Shown one piece after another: positions 43,179 through 51,900 of a stretch of DNA of 64,000 nucleotides (its first letter is position 1; each line of letters begins with the position of its first letter). Below the pieces are notes generated by a model that had not been told where the DNA came from, ran no database searches, and saw nothing but the letters and a program-made list of their open reading frames with translations. The DNA comes from Pontibacter kalidii. Its GTDB lineage: Bacteria > Bacteroidota > Bacteroidia > Cytophagales > Hymenobacteraceae. Made by a program: the position numbers and the translations under genes. The stretch covers positions 4,453,501 to 4,517,500 of the forward strand of contig NZ_CP111079.1 of assembly GCF_026278245.1 (NCBI RefSeq). Direction: 5' to 3'.

Positions 43179-43503
43179 ATCTTAAATTGCTGCATGGTTG
43201 AAGGGCAGATGCAGGCTTTCGGGTACGCTGCTCAAACATCCGCCAATAATTTACCTGTTATACTTTTAAATGTTGGCTGCAGCTATACATTATACTTTAA
43301 AGTATAGAATATAGAGACTTTTGTGTCTTTGCTTGCAGCCTTTGCAGGTTTTCTGTAGCTTTTGCTCGCTAAGGTGAAAGGGCTGCACCTTCCTGCCTTG
43401 CGGCATCAATCCAACGAAACAAAAGTATAAATTAATGACTTAGCTTTTTGGTGCCTTGCCATTACTTTAACCCAAAAACTATAACGAGGTTTTCATTAAA
43501 GAG
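43179..43503. promoter_or_regulatory. Divergent 325-bp spacer with a 16-bp palindrome built from the AAGTATA motif
   Basis: Between the M16 gene (minus) and the E1 gene (plus). TATACTTTAAAGTATA (43291-43306) is a perfect palindrome, flanked by CTATA (43283-43287) and TATAG (43310-43314), giving a larger imperfect dyad. No convincing TAnnTTTG box for either gene was found. It could be an operator or just two motif copies facing each other. Confidence 0.45.
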
Positions 43504-45483
43504 ATGAACTATAACCGCAAAGAGTATTCTGAAGAGGAGCTGATCAATCTATACCGCGCCATCCTGAAGCCGCGCATGATCGAGGAGCGCATGCTGGTGC
43601 TGCTGCGCCAAGGCCGCGTGAGCAAGTGGTTTTCCGGCATCGGGCAGGAGGCGATCTCGGTGGGCTCGGCCATGGCGCTGGAGCCGGATGAGTATATTTT
43701 GCCGCTGCACCGCAACCTGGGCGTGTTCACGAGCCGGGGCATCGACCTAGGGCGCCTGTTCGCGCAGTTCCAGGGCAAAACGCACGGCTTCACCAAAGGC
43801 CGCGACCGCTCTTTCCACTTCGGCACCAACGAGCATCACATCGTGGGCATGATCTCGCACCTGGGTCCGCAGTTGGCCGTGGCCGACGGCATTGCCTTGG
43901 CCGACCTGCTGGAGAACAAGGAAAAGGTGACGTTGGTGTTCAGCGGGGATGGCGGTGCCTCGGAAGGGGACTTTCATGAGGCGCTGAACGTGGCGGCCGT
44001 GTGGGGCCTGCCGGTGATCTTTATGATCGAGAACAACGGCTATGGCCTCTCTACGCCCAGCAACGAGCAGTTTAAGTTCAAGCACTTCATCGATAAAGGC
44101 CCGGCTTACGGTATCGACGCGCTGCAGATAGACGGCAATAACATCCTGGAAGTATATGACACCGTTCGTCAGGCGGCGGCCAGTATCCGCAAGAACCCGC
44201 GCCCGATGCTCATCGAAGCCATCACCTTCCGCATGCGCGGCCATGAGGAGGCCAGTGGCACCAAGTACGTGCCGCAGGAGCTCTTCGAGAAGTGGGCCAA
44301 GAAAGACCCCGTGGAGAATTTCGAGAAGTACCTGCTGGATGAGCTGGTGCTGACGCAGAAGGTCCTGGAAAGTATAAAGGAGGAGCTGAAGGCCGAGATA
44401 GAGGAGGGGCTGCAGACGGCTTTTGCCGAGCCGATGCCGGAAGCCAACCGCGAGCAGGAATTAGCAGATATGTACAAGCCTTTCGAACAGGAGGTGATAC
44501 AGCCAGCCTCGGAGGCCAAAACCGAGCGCCGCTTCGTGGATGCCATCTCGGATGGACTTCGCCAAAGTATGGAGCGCTACCCGGAGCTGGTGCTGATGGG
44601 CCAGGACATTGCCGAGTATGGGGGCGTGTTTAAAATTACAGAGGGCTTTGTGGAGAAGTTCGGCAAAGAACGTGTGCGCAACACCCCGCTCTGCGAGTCG
44701 GCTATACTGGGTATTGGCCTGGGCCTATCGGTGCGCGGGCAGAAGAGTATGGTGGAGATGCAGTTCGCCGATTTTGTGAGCGCCGGCTTCAGCCAGATTG
44801 TGAACAACCTGGCCAAGAGCCACTACCGCTGGGGCCAGCATGCCGATGTGGTGGTGCGTATGCCGACGGGGGCAGGCACAGCAGCCGGTCCGTTCCACTC
44901 GCAGAGCAACGAGGCCTGGTTCTTCCACACGCCGGGGCTGAAGATCGTTTACCCGTCTTCGCCTTACGATGCCAAGGGCCTGCTGAACGCCGCCATCGAG
45001 GATCCGAACCCAGTGATGTACTTCGAGCACAAGCTGCTTTACCGCTCCATCTCGCAGGAGATTCCGGATGATTATTACACCGTAGAGATCGGCAAAGCTA
45101 AAACAGTGGCCGAAGGCGATGACCTGACCATCATTACCTACGGCATGGGCGTGCACTGGGCCAAGCAACTGCAGCAGGAGCTAACCGATGCCAGTATAGA
45201 AATTCTGGACCTGCGCTCGCTGCTGCCCTGGGACAAAGAAGCCGTGCGCAGTGCCGTGGAGAAAACCGGCCGTGTAATCATCCTGCATGAAGACACGATG
45301 ACCGGTGGCATTGGCGGGGAGATTGCCGCCTGGATAAGCGAGCACTGCTTCGAGTTGCTCGATGCCCCGGTGGCCCGCGTGGCCAGCCTGGACACAGCCG
45401 TGCCGTTCGCGCCGCCGCTGGAGCAGGAGTTTCTGCCAAGGCAGCGCCTGCGTGAGAAGGCAGAGGCCATGCTGAATTATTAA
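43504..45483 (+). CDS. Fused 2-oxoacid dehydrogenase E1 component, alpha and beta in one chain
   Basis: 659 residues: residues 1-310 are E1 alpha with the thiamine-diphosphate motif GDGGASEGDFHEALN (from 148) to ENNGYG (176); residues 340-659 are E1 beta (RRFVDAISDGLRQSMERYPELV, MQFADFVSAGFSQIVNNLAK, DLRSLLPWD). Decarboxylates a branched-chain 2-oxoacid, pyruvate or 2-oxoglutarate-like substrate and passes the acyl group to lipoyl-E2. The fused form is common in Bacteroidota and often annotated branched-chain/acetoin type; substrate cannot be fixed from sequence. E2 and E3 are not adjacent; lipA, which makes the cofactor, is 2 kb downstream. Confidence 0.92.
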   Translation: MNYNRKEYSEEELINLYRAILKPRMIEERMLVLLRQGRVSKWFSGIGQEAISVGSAMALEPDEYILPLHRNLGVFTSRGIDLGRLFAQFQGKTHGFTKGRDRSFHFGTNEHHIVGMISHLGPQLAVADGIALADLLENKEKVTLVFSGDGGASEGDFHEALNVAAVWGLPVIFMIENNGYGLSTPSNEQFKFKHFIDKGPAYGIDALQIDGNNILEVYDTVRQAAASIRKNPRPMLIEAITFRMRGHEEASGTKYVPQELFEKWAKKDPVENFEKYLLDELVLTQKVLESIKEELKAEIEEGLQTAFAEPMPEANREQELADMYKPFEQEVIQPASEAKTERRFVDAISDGLRQSMERYPELVLMGQDIAEYGGVFKITEGFVEKFGKERVRNTPLCESAILGIGLGLSVRGQKSMVEMQFADFVSAGFSQIVNNLAKSHYRWGQHADVVVRMPTGAGTAAGPFHSQSNEAWFFHTPGLKIVYPSSPYDAKGLLNAAIEDPNPVMYFEHKLLYRSISQEIPDDYYTVEIGKAKTVAEGDDLTIITYGMGVHWAKQLQQELTDASIEILDLRSLLPWDKEAVRSAVEKTGRVIILHEDTMTGGIGGEIAAWISEHCFELLDAPVARVASLDTAVPFAPPLEQEFLPRQRLREKAEAMLNY

Positions 45484-45494
45484 GGGATGCAGAG

Positions 45495-45531
45495 GCAGCA
45501 CAGGCTATACTTTAGTAGTATGCTGTGCTGC
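45495..45531 (+). terminator. Intrinsic terminator after the E1 gene
   Basis: A 9-bp perfect outer stem GCAGCACAG (45495-45503 with 45523-45531) with extra inner pairing, then TTTTG. It begins 12 bases after the stop. Confidence 0.82.
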
Positions 45532-45568
45532 TTTTGTGTTTAAGTTATCTATAATAAAATTAAATTCA

Positions 45569-45576
45569 TATATTTG
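45569..45576 (+). promoter_or_regulatory. -7 box directly before the small lipoprotein start
   Basis: TATATTTG fits TAnnTTTG and ends only four bases before the ATG at 45581. If used, the transcript would start at or near the start codon (leaderless). No TTG at ideal spacing is seen. Confidence 0.5.
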
Positions 45577-45580
45577 CATC

Positions 45581-45784
45581 ATGCGTACACTTCGCCCATA
45601 CCTTATGATGATGCTATGCCTGCTACTGCTAGCGGGCACCGGTTGCCAACGCAAAGGTATTATCCCCTGCCCTAAGCCTACCAGCAAGCGTACTGCAAAA
45701 GTGCAGGGGTCAGGCTTGGAGGGCATCAAAGTGAACACCGACAAGAACGGAAGGGTGAAGAAGTCGCGCGGGTTGGGTCTGTTT
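45581..45784 (+). CDS. Small lipoprotein, unknown
   Basis: About 68 residues from the ATG at 45581. Signal and lipobox are clear (MMLCLLLLAGTGCQRKG). The mature part is only about 45 residues, Lys/Arg-rich, with GLEGIKVNTDKNGRVKKSRG. Similar very short basic lipoproteins occur in Cytophagales; role unknown. A secreted basic protein follows 33 bases later. Confidence 0.7.
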
Positions 45785-45818
45785 TAGAAACCAGTTTAGA
45801 CGGAATCAGTATAAAACC

Positions 45819-46187
45819 ATGATGAAGGTGCGTGTTGCTGAACCTTGCTGCCAGACAGCGTATAAGTATGGCCTGAGCCTGCTGCTGTTTTTCCTGTTGG
45901 GTACCCTGCCGGGGTATGGCCAGGTTAGCTACGAGGCCTCGGCCAGGCACGGGCAGCATCTGCGGAAGTCGTTGAAAGACGCTGAGAAGGTAAACAGCAA
46001 GTATAAAGACAGCCACCTGAACACCGATGCCTATACTTTCAAGAAAGGAGAGGCCGGCCGCAAACGCGCTAAGAAAGACGAGCGCGCCAAACTGCACTTC
46101 AACGTGAACGGGGATCCGGCCAAAAAGCTGAGGCTCTTCAAAAGCAAGAAGAAGTATAAGCCGCGGAAAGAAAGAAGAGACCACTAA
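45819..46187 (+). CDS. Small secreted basic protein, unknown
   Basis: 122 residues. N-terminal hydrophobic segment (YGLSLLLFFLLGTLPGYGQ) ends in a probable signal-peptidase site. The mature protein is strongly basic (KKGEAGRKRAKKDERAK and a KSKKKYKPRKERR tail) with no family recognised. Position suggests it is co-expressed with the lipoprotein before it and ytxJ after it, but that is inference. The first ATG at 45819 is immediately followed by another at 45822. Confidence 0.65.
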   Translation: MMKVRVAEPCCQTAYKYGLSLLLFFLLGTLPGYGQVSYEASARHGQHLRKSLKDAEKVNSKYKDSHLNTDAYTFKKGEAGRKRAKKDERAKLHFNVNGDPAKKLRLFKSKKKYKPRKERRDH

Positions 46188-46210
46188 CCAAGAAAAGAGA
46201 ACCTGACGAT

Positions 46211-46552
46211 ATGAATTGGCACCCGCTAACCAATCTTGAGCAGTTGGATGAGATCATGGACGAGTCGAAGAGCACGCCAGTCGTAATCTTTAAGCACAGC
46301 ACTTCCTGCTCCATCAGCTCCACTGCCAAAAGCCGCCTGGAACGCCAGTGGGCCGGCGCCGGGCTGGACCACGTGAAACCCTATTACCTCGACCTGCTAA
46401 GCTACCGGCCCGTCTCCAACGAAGTGGCGGAGATGCTGCAGGTAACGCACCAGTCGCCGCAGCTGTTGCTGGTGCAGGACGGCGTGTGTACCTACGATGC
46501 CTCGCACCTTGGCATCAGCGTGGAAGCGCTTAAGAAACAGGTGGCGGCGTAG
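46211..46552 (+). CDS. ytxJ: Bacilliredoxin-like protein YtxJ
   Basis: 113 residues, thioredoxin fold. The active-site segment FKHSTSCSISSTAK has one catalytic cysteine (Cys33), the monothiol pattern of YtxJ/bacilliredoxin, which removes bacillithiol from mixed disulphides. The rest fits (VTHQSPQLLLVQDG is the cis-Pro loop). Bacillithiol use in this lineage is supported by family knowledge only. Confidence 0.9.
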   Translation: MNWHPLTNLEQLDEIMDESKSTPVVIFKHSTSCSISSTAKSRLERQWAGAGLDHVKPYYLDLLSYRPVSNEVAEMLQVTHQSPQLLLVQDGVCTYDASHLGISVEALKKQVAA

Positions 46553-46605
46553 CAGCAGTTGCTTTTTCTGCCCCGGTTTCCGTATAAAGTACCATAAGGA
46601 TGTAT

Positions 46606-46691
46606 AAAGGGCTCAGGTAAGACCACCCTCCTCGGCGCGTTCTAGCTTATGGAGTATACTTTACCGGAGGGCGCCTTTGCGGAGCCCTTTT
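46606..46691 (+). terminator. Large hairpin downstream of ytxJ, probable terminator
   Basis: Outer stem AAAGGGCTC (46606-46614) with GAGCCCTTT (46682-46690), an inner CCCTCC/GGAGGG pairing (about 46626-46631 with 46663-46668), then a T run starting 46688. The loop contains TATACTTT. A long but plausible intrinsic terminator or structured RNA. Confidence 0.5.
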
Positions 46692-46771
46692 CAGGTAGAG
46701 GCGGTGTGGTATCCTGAGTTTGAAATACACGTAAACTTGAGTACTTTTAAGCAACCTGAAAACACTGGCCT

Positions 46772-47500
46772 GTGATAAGATTCCTGACATGTATGCTTGT
46801 GGCAGCGCTCCTGGTGGCCACACCTGCCGTCGCCCAGACGGAGGAAGACGAGAGCTTTGAGCGGGAGACGAGCTACGGCATCAACTTTAACTCCAACGGA
46901 GGCCTGATCGGCGGCGCCTTTGTCCGCTCCTCGTTCTACATGAACGAGCGAATGTACCAGTTTGGGGGCATCGAGATAGTGGAGGTGAAGCACCCGAAGG
47001 AGGAGCGCTACCTGAACTATGTGGGCGAGCCGTTTGTGTACGGCAAGAAGAACTACTTTTTCGTGGTGCGGCCGCACTATGGCCGTGAACTGGTGCTTTT
47101 CCGTAAGGCCGCCGAGTCGGGGGTGCAGGTAAACGCGCTCGGGGCCGTCGGGCCCTCCATCGGGTTGCAGGTGCCCTATTACATTGACTACAGCTACGAC
47201 GGCACTACCAACGATGTACGCACCGTTCCCTACGACGAGAAGATCCACACCAACACGGACTATATCCTGGGCAGCGACACCGTGTTTCGCGGCCTGGGCC
47301 AGACGAAGGTGAAGCCAGGCGTGCACGCCCGGGCAGGCCTCAGCTTTGAGTATGGCCGCTACCGCGAAAGCATAGCCGGCATAGAGGTGGGGGTGGCCGT
47401 GGAGTACTTCCCGAGCAAGCCCATCATCATCCCGCTGGCTGAGAACAACAATACCTTCACCTCGGTGTACCTGAACCTGTACTACGGCAGCAGAAAGTAA
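46772..47500 (+). CDS. Putative secreted/outer-membrane protein, unknown
   Basis: 242 residues starting at GTG 46772 (VIRFLTCMLVAALLVATPAVAQ gives a signal peptide with AXA site at AVA-Q). The rest is beta-strand rich with aromatic spacing (YGINFNSNGGLIGGAFVRSSFY, KNYFFVVRPHYGRELVLF, GVAVEYFPSKPIIIPL) and ends in a strand (VYLNLYYGSRK), consistent with an eight-strand outer-membrane barrel. No named family. Confidence 0.75.
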   Translation: MIRFLTCMLVAALLVATPAVAQTEEDESFERETSYGINFNSNGGLIGGAFVRSSFYMNERMYQFGGIEIVEVKHPKEERYLNYVGEPFVYGKKNYFFVVRPHYGRELVLFRKAAESGVQVNALGAVGPSIGLQVPYYIDYSYDGTTNDVRTVPYDEKIHTNTDYILGSDTVFRGLGQTKVKPGVHARAGLSFEYGRYRESIAGIEVGVAVEYFPSKPIIIPLAENNNTFTSVYLNLYYGSRK

Positions 47501-47599
47501 GATACCTGCCGAACATTTGCCGGTGCCGGCTTGTTAGAGAGGCATACCTGCCAGGGGCACATTTTTGCCTTATGGTTAAACTCTTAAGCCATAACTTCC

Positions 47600-47607
47600 T
47601 ATCTTTG
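47600..47607 (+). promoter_or_regulatory. -7 box directly before lipA
   Basis: TATCTTTG fits TAnnTTTG and lies four bases before the lipA ATG at 47612, the same layout as at 45569. Transcription would start at or next to the start codon. Confidence 0.5.
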
Positions 47608-47611
47608 CACC

Positions 47612-48523
47612 ATGGATGAAATGATGACACTTCCGGTAATTCAGCCTAACGCCAAGCCCGAGGGACTTAACGCGCTGGGCCAGCCCCGCAAGCCAAACTG
47701 GCTGCGTGTAAAACTGCCGGTTGGGAAGGAGTACGCCAAAGTAAGAAGCATAGTAGACGAATATAAACTGCACACCATCTGCGAGAGCGGCAACTGCCCT
47801 AACATGGGCGAGTGCTGGGGTGCAGGCACAGCTACCTTCATGATCTTAGGCAATGTGTGTACCCGCAGCTGCTCTTTCTGCGCTGTGGCCACCGGCCGTC
47901 CCAACGAGTACGACGTAGACGAGCCGCGCCGCGTGGCCGAGGCTATTCAACTGATGGGCGTGAAGCACGCCGTGATCACCTCAGTGAACCGCGACGAGTT
48001 GAAAGATCGTGGCGCTGCTATCTGGCACGAAACGGTGAAGCAGGTAAAGCTACTCTCCCCAACCACTACCATCGAAACGCTTATTCCGGATGTGAAAGGT
48101 ACCTGGGATGCTCTGATCACGATGATATCGCCGGGGCAGGAGGTGGTCTCGCATAACATGGAGACAGTGAAGGAACTGTACCGCCGCGTGCGTCCGCAGG
48201 CTAAGTATGAGCGCTCGCTGGAGCAGATCCGCCGCACCAAAGACTATGGCAAGCGCACCAAAACCGGTATTATGCTGGGCCTGGGCGAAACCCGGGAACA
48301 AGTATACCAGGCGATGGACGACCTGGCTGCCAACGGCTGCGACATCCTGACGCTGGGCCAGTACCTGCAGCCGACCAAGCTGCATATAGAGGTAGCCGAG
48401 TTCATACACCCTGATCTGTTTGAGCATTACCGCGAGGAAGGGCTCAGCAGAGGCATTAAATACGTTGAATCAGGCCCATTGGTAAGATCCTCATATCACG
48501 CTGAGCGCCACGTGAACGTTTAG
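47612..48523 (+). CDS. lipA: Lipoyl synthase
   Basis: 303 residues; radical-SAM enzyme inserting two sulfurs into octanoyl-E2/H protein. Auxiliary-cluster cysteines Cys57/62/68 ([12 protein letters not shown]) and the SAM-cluster CTRSCSFC motif (Cys83/87/90) are intact. The C-terminal VRSSYHAE carries the essential RSSY. It supplies the cofactor for the E1-containing complex and the glycine cleavage system, whose P protein is also in this window. Start codon fits the family. Confidence 0.96.
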   Translation: MDEMMTLPVIQPNAKPEGLNALGQPRKPNWLRVKLPVGKEYAKVRSIVDEYKLHTICESGNCPNMGECWGAGTATFMILGNVCTRSCSFCAVATGRPNEYDVDEPRRVAEAIQLMGVKHAVITSVNRDELKDRGAAIWHETVKQVKLLSPTTTIETLIPDVKGTWDALITMISPGQEVVSHNMETVKELYRRVRPQAKYERSLEQIRRTKDYGKRTKTGIMLGLGETREQVYQAMDDLAANGCDILTLGQYLQPTKLHIEVAEFIHPDLFEHYREEGLSRGIKYVESGPLVRSSYHAERHVNV

Positions 48524-48544
48524 CGGTATAACTTCAAATTTTTT

Positions 48545-48583
48545 AGCCCCTGTTGCTTGGATATGCAACAGGGGCTTTTTTTT
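48545..48583 (+). terminator. Intrinsic terminator after lipA
   Basis: A 12-bp perfect stem (48545-48556 with 48565-48576; AGCCCCTGTTGC) then eight T. Confidence 0.92.
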
Positions 48584-48957
48584 GTCCTATACATGTTATA
48601 GGTACGTGATTGCATTTATCTAATATTTTAATAAAAATATTTAAATATATTTGAAAATACTGTTGTAGAATGTAATTTTAACGGCGAATTGCTGCCACTA
48701 TGCCTATGTAAACAGACTTACTAATTCTCTTCGCAAAAGATTTTTTTGCACTGCTTACCCCCGCTTCGCTTTGTATAAAAGAAAAACGGTTGATAAAACC
48801 AGGAGGTCTGTACGCGATAAAATTTTATTATAAATATATGGAGATTTTATTGTCTTTGGTGCAACCATTTTCAAGCATTCAAGTAAAAGAACGAAGATAG
48901 ATATAGCCCTATCTATAAATATGTAAGTGACGTTATATACAGTTATTTTTAAGTTTT
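48584..48957. other. A/T-rich spacer before the adhesin gene
   Basis: About 370 bases, far richer in A/T than the surrounding genes, with runs of TAAATATTTAAATATATTT. No open frame with family similarity and no mosaic repeat. It should contain the adhesin promoter; a candidate TTTTATTGTCTTTGG is at 48846-48860 but does not fit the consensus fully. Confidence 0.55.
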
Positions 48958-51900
48958 ATGATTAAACATCTACTGCTGACCTTTCTCTTACTGACTGGCA
49001 GTATCACCCTTAGCCTGGCACAGACGGAAATAAGCCTCGGCCGGGCAACCACCTTCTCGGCGCTGGCCAACAAGAAGATTGTAGCCAAAGGGGCTGGAAT
49101 AACACAAATAGACGGCAACATTGGCATCAGCCCGGGCAAAACCATAGAAGGCGAGGCGTACTTGGATGTGCTTGGCCGAAAGGAGCGCAACTCCGAGCTA
49201 GCCATTGCTGGTATGGAAAATGCCAACAGGGTCTTCAACGAATTGAAGGCTCTAACTCCAACACAATATTATGCGCCTAACTACGAGCTAGGGAACAACA
49301 ACTCGATTGATCCGGGCATCCACAAGTTAAGTACCAACACGCTCCTCAATGGCACGCTGCGCCTCGACGGGAAGGGAGACATACACTCCAAGTTTATCTT
49401 CATAATAGATGGGGACTTTGTGTCCAATAGCGGTAGTATCCAGTTCTCAGACATGGGGGCCTCCGCAAAGAATGTTTACTGGATCGTAACGGGTAATGTG
49501 ACTATCGGGGCAGGTAGTTCGTTCCAAGGCAATATCATCGCTACTAAAGATATTACCTTTCATAACAGAGCTGCATTAGTTGGTCGTGCCATTTCACTCG
49601 GAGGTACTATTTACTTCGACGAGAACTCTACAGCCATGCCCATTATTGTTGAGACCAATCTTGAGGTAGAGAAGGATGTAGAGTACAAAGAGGTTACACT
49701 GGGGGCGAGGGTCATTTATACTATAAAAGCCACAAACAAAGGCTTGGGTGAGGCCATGCATGTAATAGTAAAGGAGCAGATACCGGCAGGCTTAAAATTT
49801 ATAGGGTTTATCTCTGCTACAAAGGGCTCATATGATGATCAAACACATCAGTGGCTCATTGGTGATATGCAGGTAGGGCCAACAGAAATATTGAAGCTGG
49901 AGTTCGAGATAGTTGGCACAGGTAATATAAAGAACGAGGTAATCATTATTGGCGATAATCCAGATCCTGACCCGGATAATGATGAGGACGATGAGGAGAT
50001 TGTGCTCCCTGACCTGGGCGTAGCCAAAGAACTGGTTAACCCCAAGGAAACATATTTTGTGGGCGACTTTGTAGATTACAAGATCACACTCACCAACTAT
50101 GCCGACGAAGCAGAGGACCATGTGTATGTAAGAGAGAGGCTGCCGGAGGGACTGGAGTTTGTGGGTTACACAGCGAGCGCAGGAACATATAACAAGGAAA
50201 ACGGCGTCTTCTACGTGCCGTCCGTTGCCGGTAATTCATCCGTAACGCTTACGATCAGAGCCAGGATTGTGAAGGTTGGCCAAATTAAAAACATCGTTAG
50301 TATAATCGCTAAGGATGTAACGCCAACTAATCCTACTAATCCAGGCGACCCTACTAACCCAAGTGATCCAACAGATCCAACCAACCCAACAGACCCGACC
50401 AACCCAACGGACCCGACCAACCCAACGGACCCGACCAACCCAGGCGACTATGAGGACTCAGACCCGGATAATGACGAGGATGATGTCACGATACCGGAGG
50501 TGAAATGTAATCCTGAGCTAGAGGTAGCCATCAGCGCCGCGCCAGCCACAGCATGTGCTAGCGCTGAGAACCTGACCTTTAAGGCAACATCAGGGGCGGT
50601 TGGCGGTACCTTTAGCTGGACGCTGCCGCTGGGCTGGACGTATGCCCCAGGCACTAACCCGAACAGCAGTGAGATAACGGTACAGGCAGGTCCAGCCACT
50701 GGCGCGAAGAAGGTAACGGTAACCGTAACCGATCAGTGCGGCAAAAAGGCGACGGCGGAAGTAGCCGTAAACATAACCGGAGCCCCGAAAGCGCCAGCCA
50801 TCAACGGACTTGCCCAGGTATGCTTCAACAGCGAAGGCATGACGCTGGAGGCAGGCGAATCGGAAGAGGAACTGACTTACGAGTGGTCTGTAGACGCTAA
50901 CCTGGAAATAGTAGGCGACATAAACGGAGCGAGCGTAGTGGTCAAGCCGAGAAACGGCAGCCTGTTAGGTGGCAAAGTTACCCTAAAGGCCACAAACACC
51001 TGTGGCTTCAGCAGCACCAGTGTAAAAGTACTTACCGTGGCACCAGCACCTGTTGCCCCAATCGCCATCAATGGTGACGTTAATGTATGTTCCGACAAGC
51101 CGGTGACATTCAGCACACCTGTAGTAGCAGGTGCCACCAGCTATACCTGGGCGCTGCCTACAGGCTGGCAGTTCGCGCCAGGCACCGCTACCGATGCCAG
51201 AGAGGTAACCGTGATTGTGGGAGGTGCAAGCGGTGAGAAAGAGATTAGTGTGAAAGCGAACAATGCCTGCAGCAGCAGTGAGCCATTCACCAAAACAATA
51301 AAGGTTAACGAGGCGCCAACTGTTGATAACTTCACATTGAATGGCGATGCCGAGGTTTGCCAGAACGCGACGCTGGAGTTTACGGCAACAGCCCTGCAGG
51401 GAGCTTCCTATGAGTTCTCGGTGAGCGGCGGCTTAACTAAAGTATCACAAACAGGAAATAAAGTAACTGTTAGAGCAGGAGCTACAAACGGTACTGTATC
51501 TGTAACCGTAACCGACTTCTGCGGAAACAAATTAACAGTATCTAAGGATGTGGTGGTAACGCCGACGCTGGCAACGCCAACCATCTCCGGCCTAAGCAAT
51601 GCATGCCAGAACAGCACAGGCAATGTGTATACAGCATCAGCCTATGAAGGCGCGGTGACTTATAAATGGACAGCCAACGGTGGCCTGACCATTACCTCTG
51701 CAGCTAACACCGCCACAGTAGAGGTGAGCGCAGGCGCCAACGAAGGTACGCTTACACTGGAGGTGACAAACGGGTGCTTCACTGCTAAGACTACCAAAAA
51801 GATCGGCATCAACCCATTACCACAAGCTCCGGCAAGTATAGCTGGCGATGCCACCGTATGCGCCGGCTCAGAGCAGACTTACACAGCGGCGGCCGTAACA

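Noticed and set aside
50325..50450. DPTNPT stretch as a collagen-like or calcium-binding repeat
   Set aside because: No Gly-X-Y or DxDxDG pattern; a flexible linker is the simpler reading.
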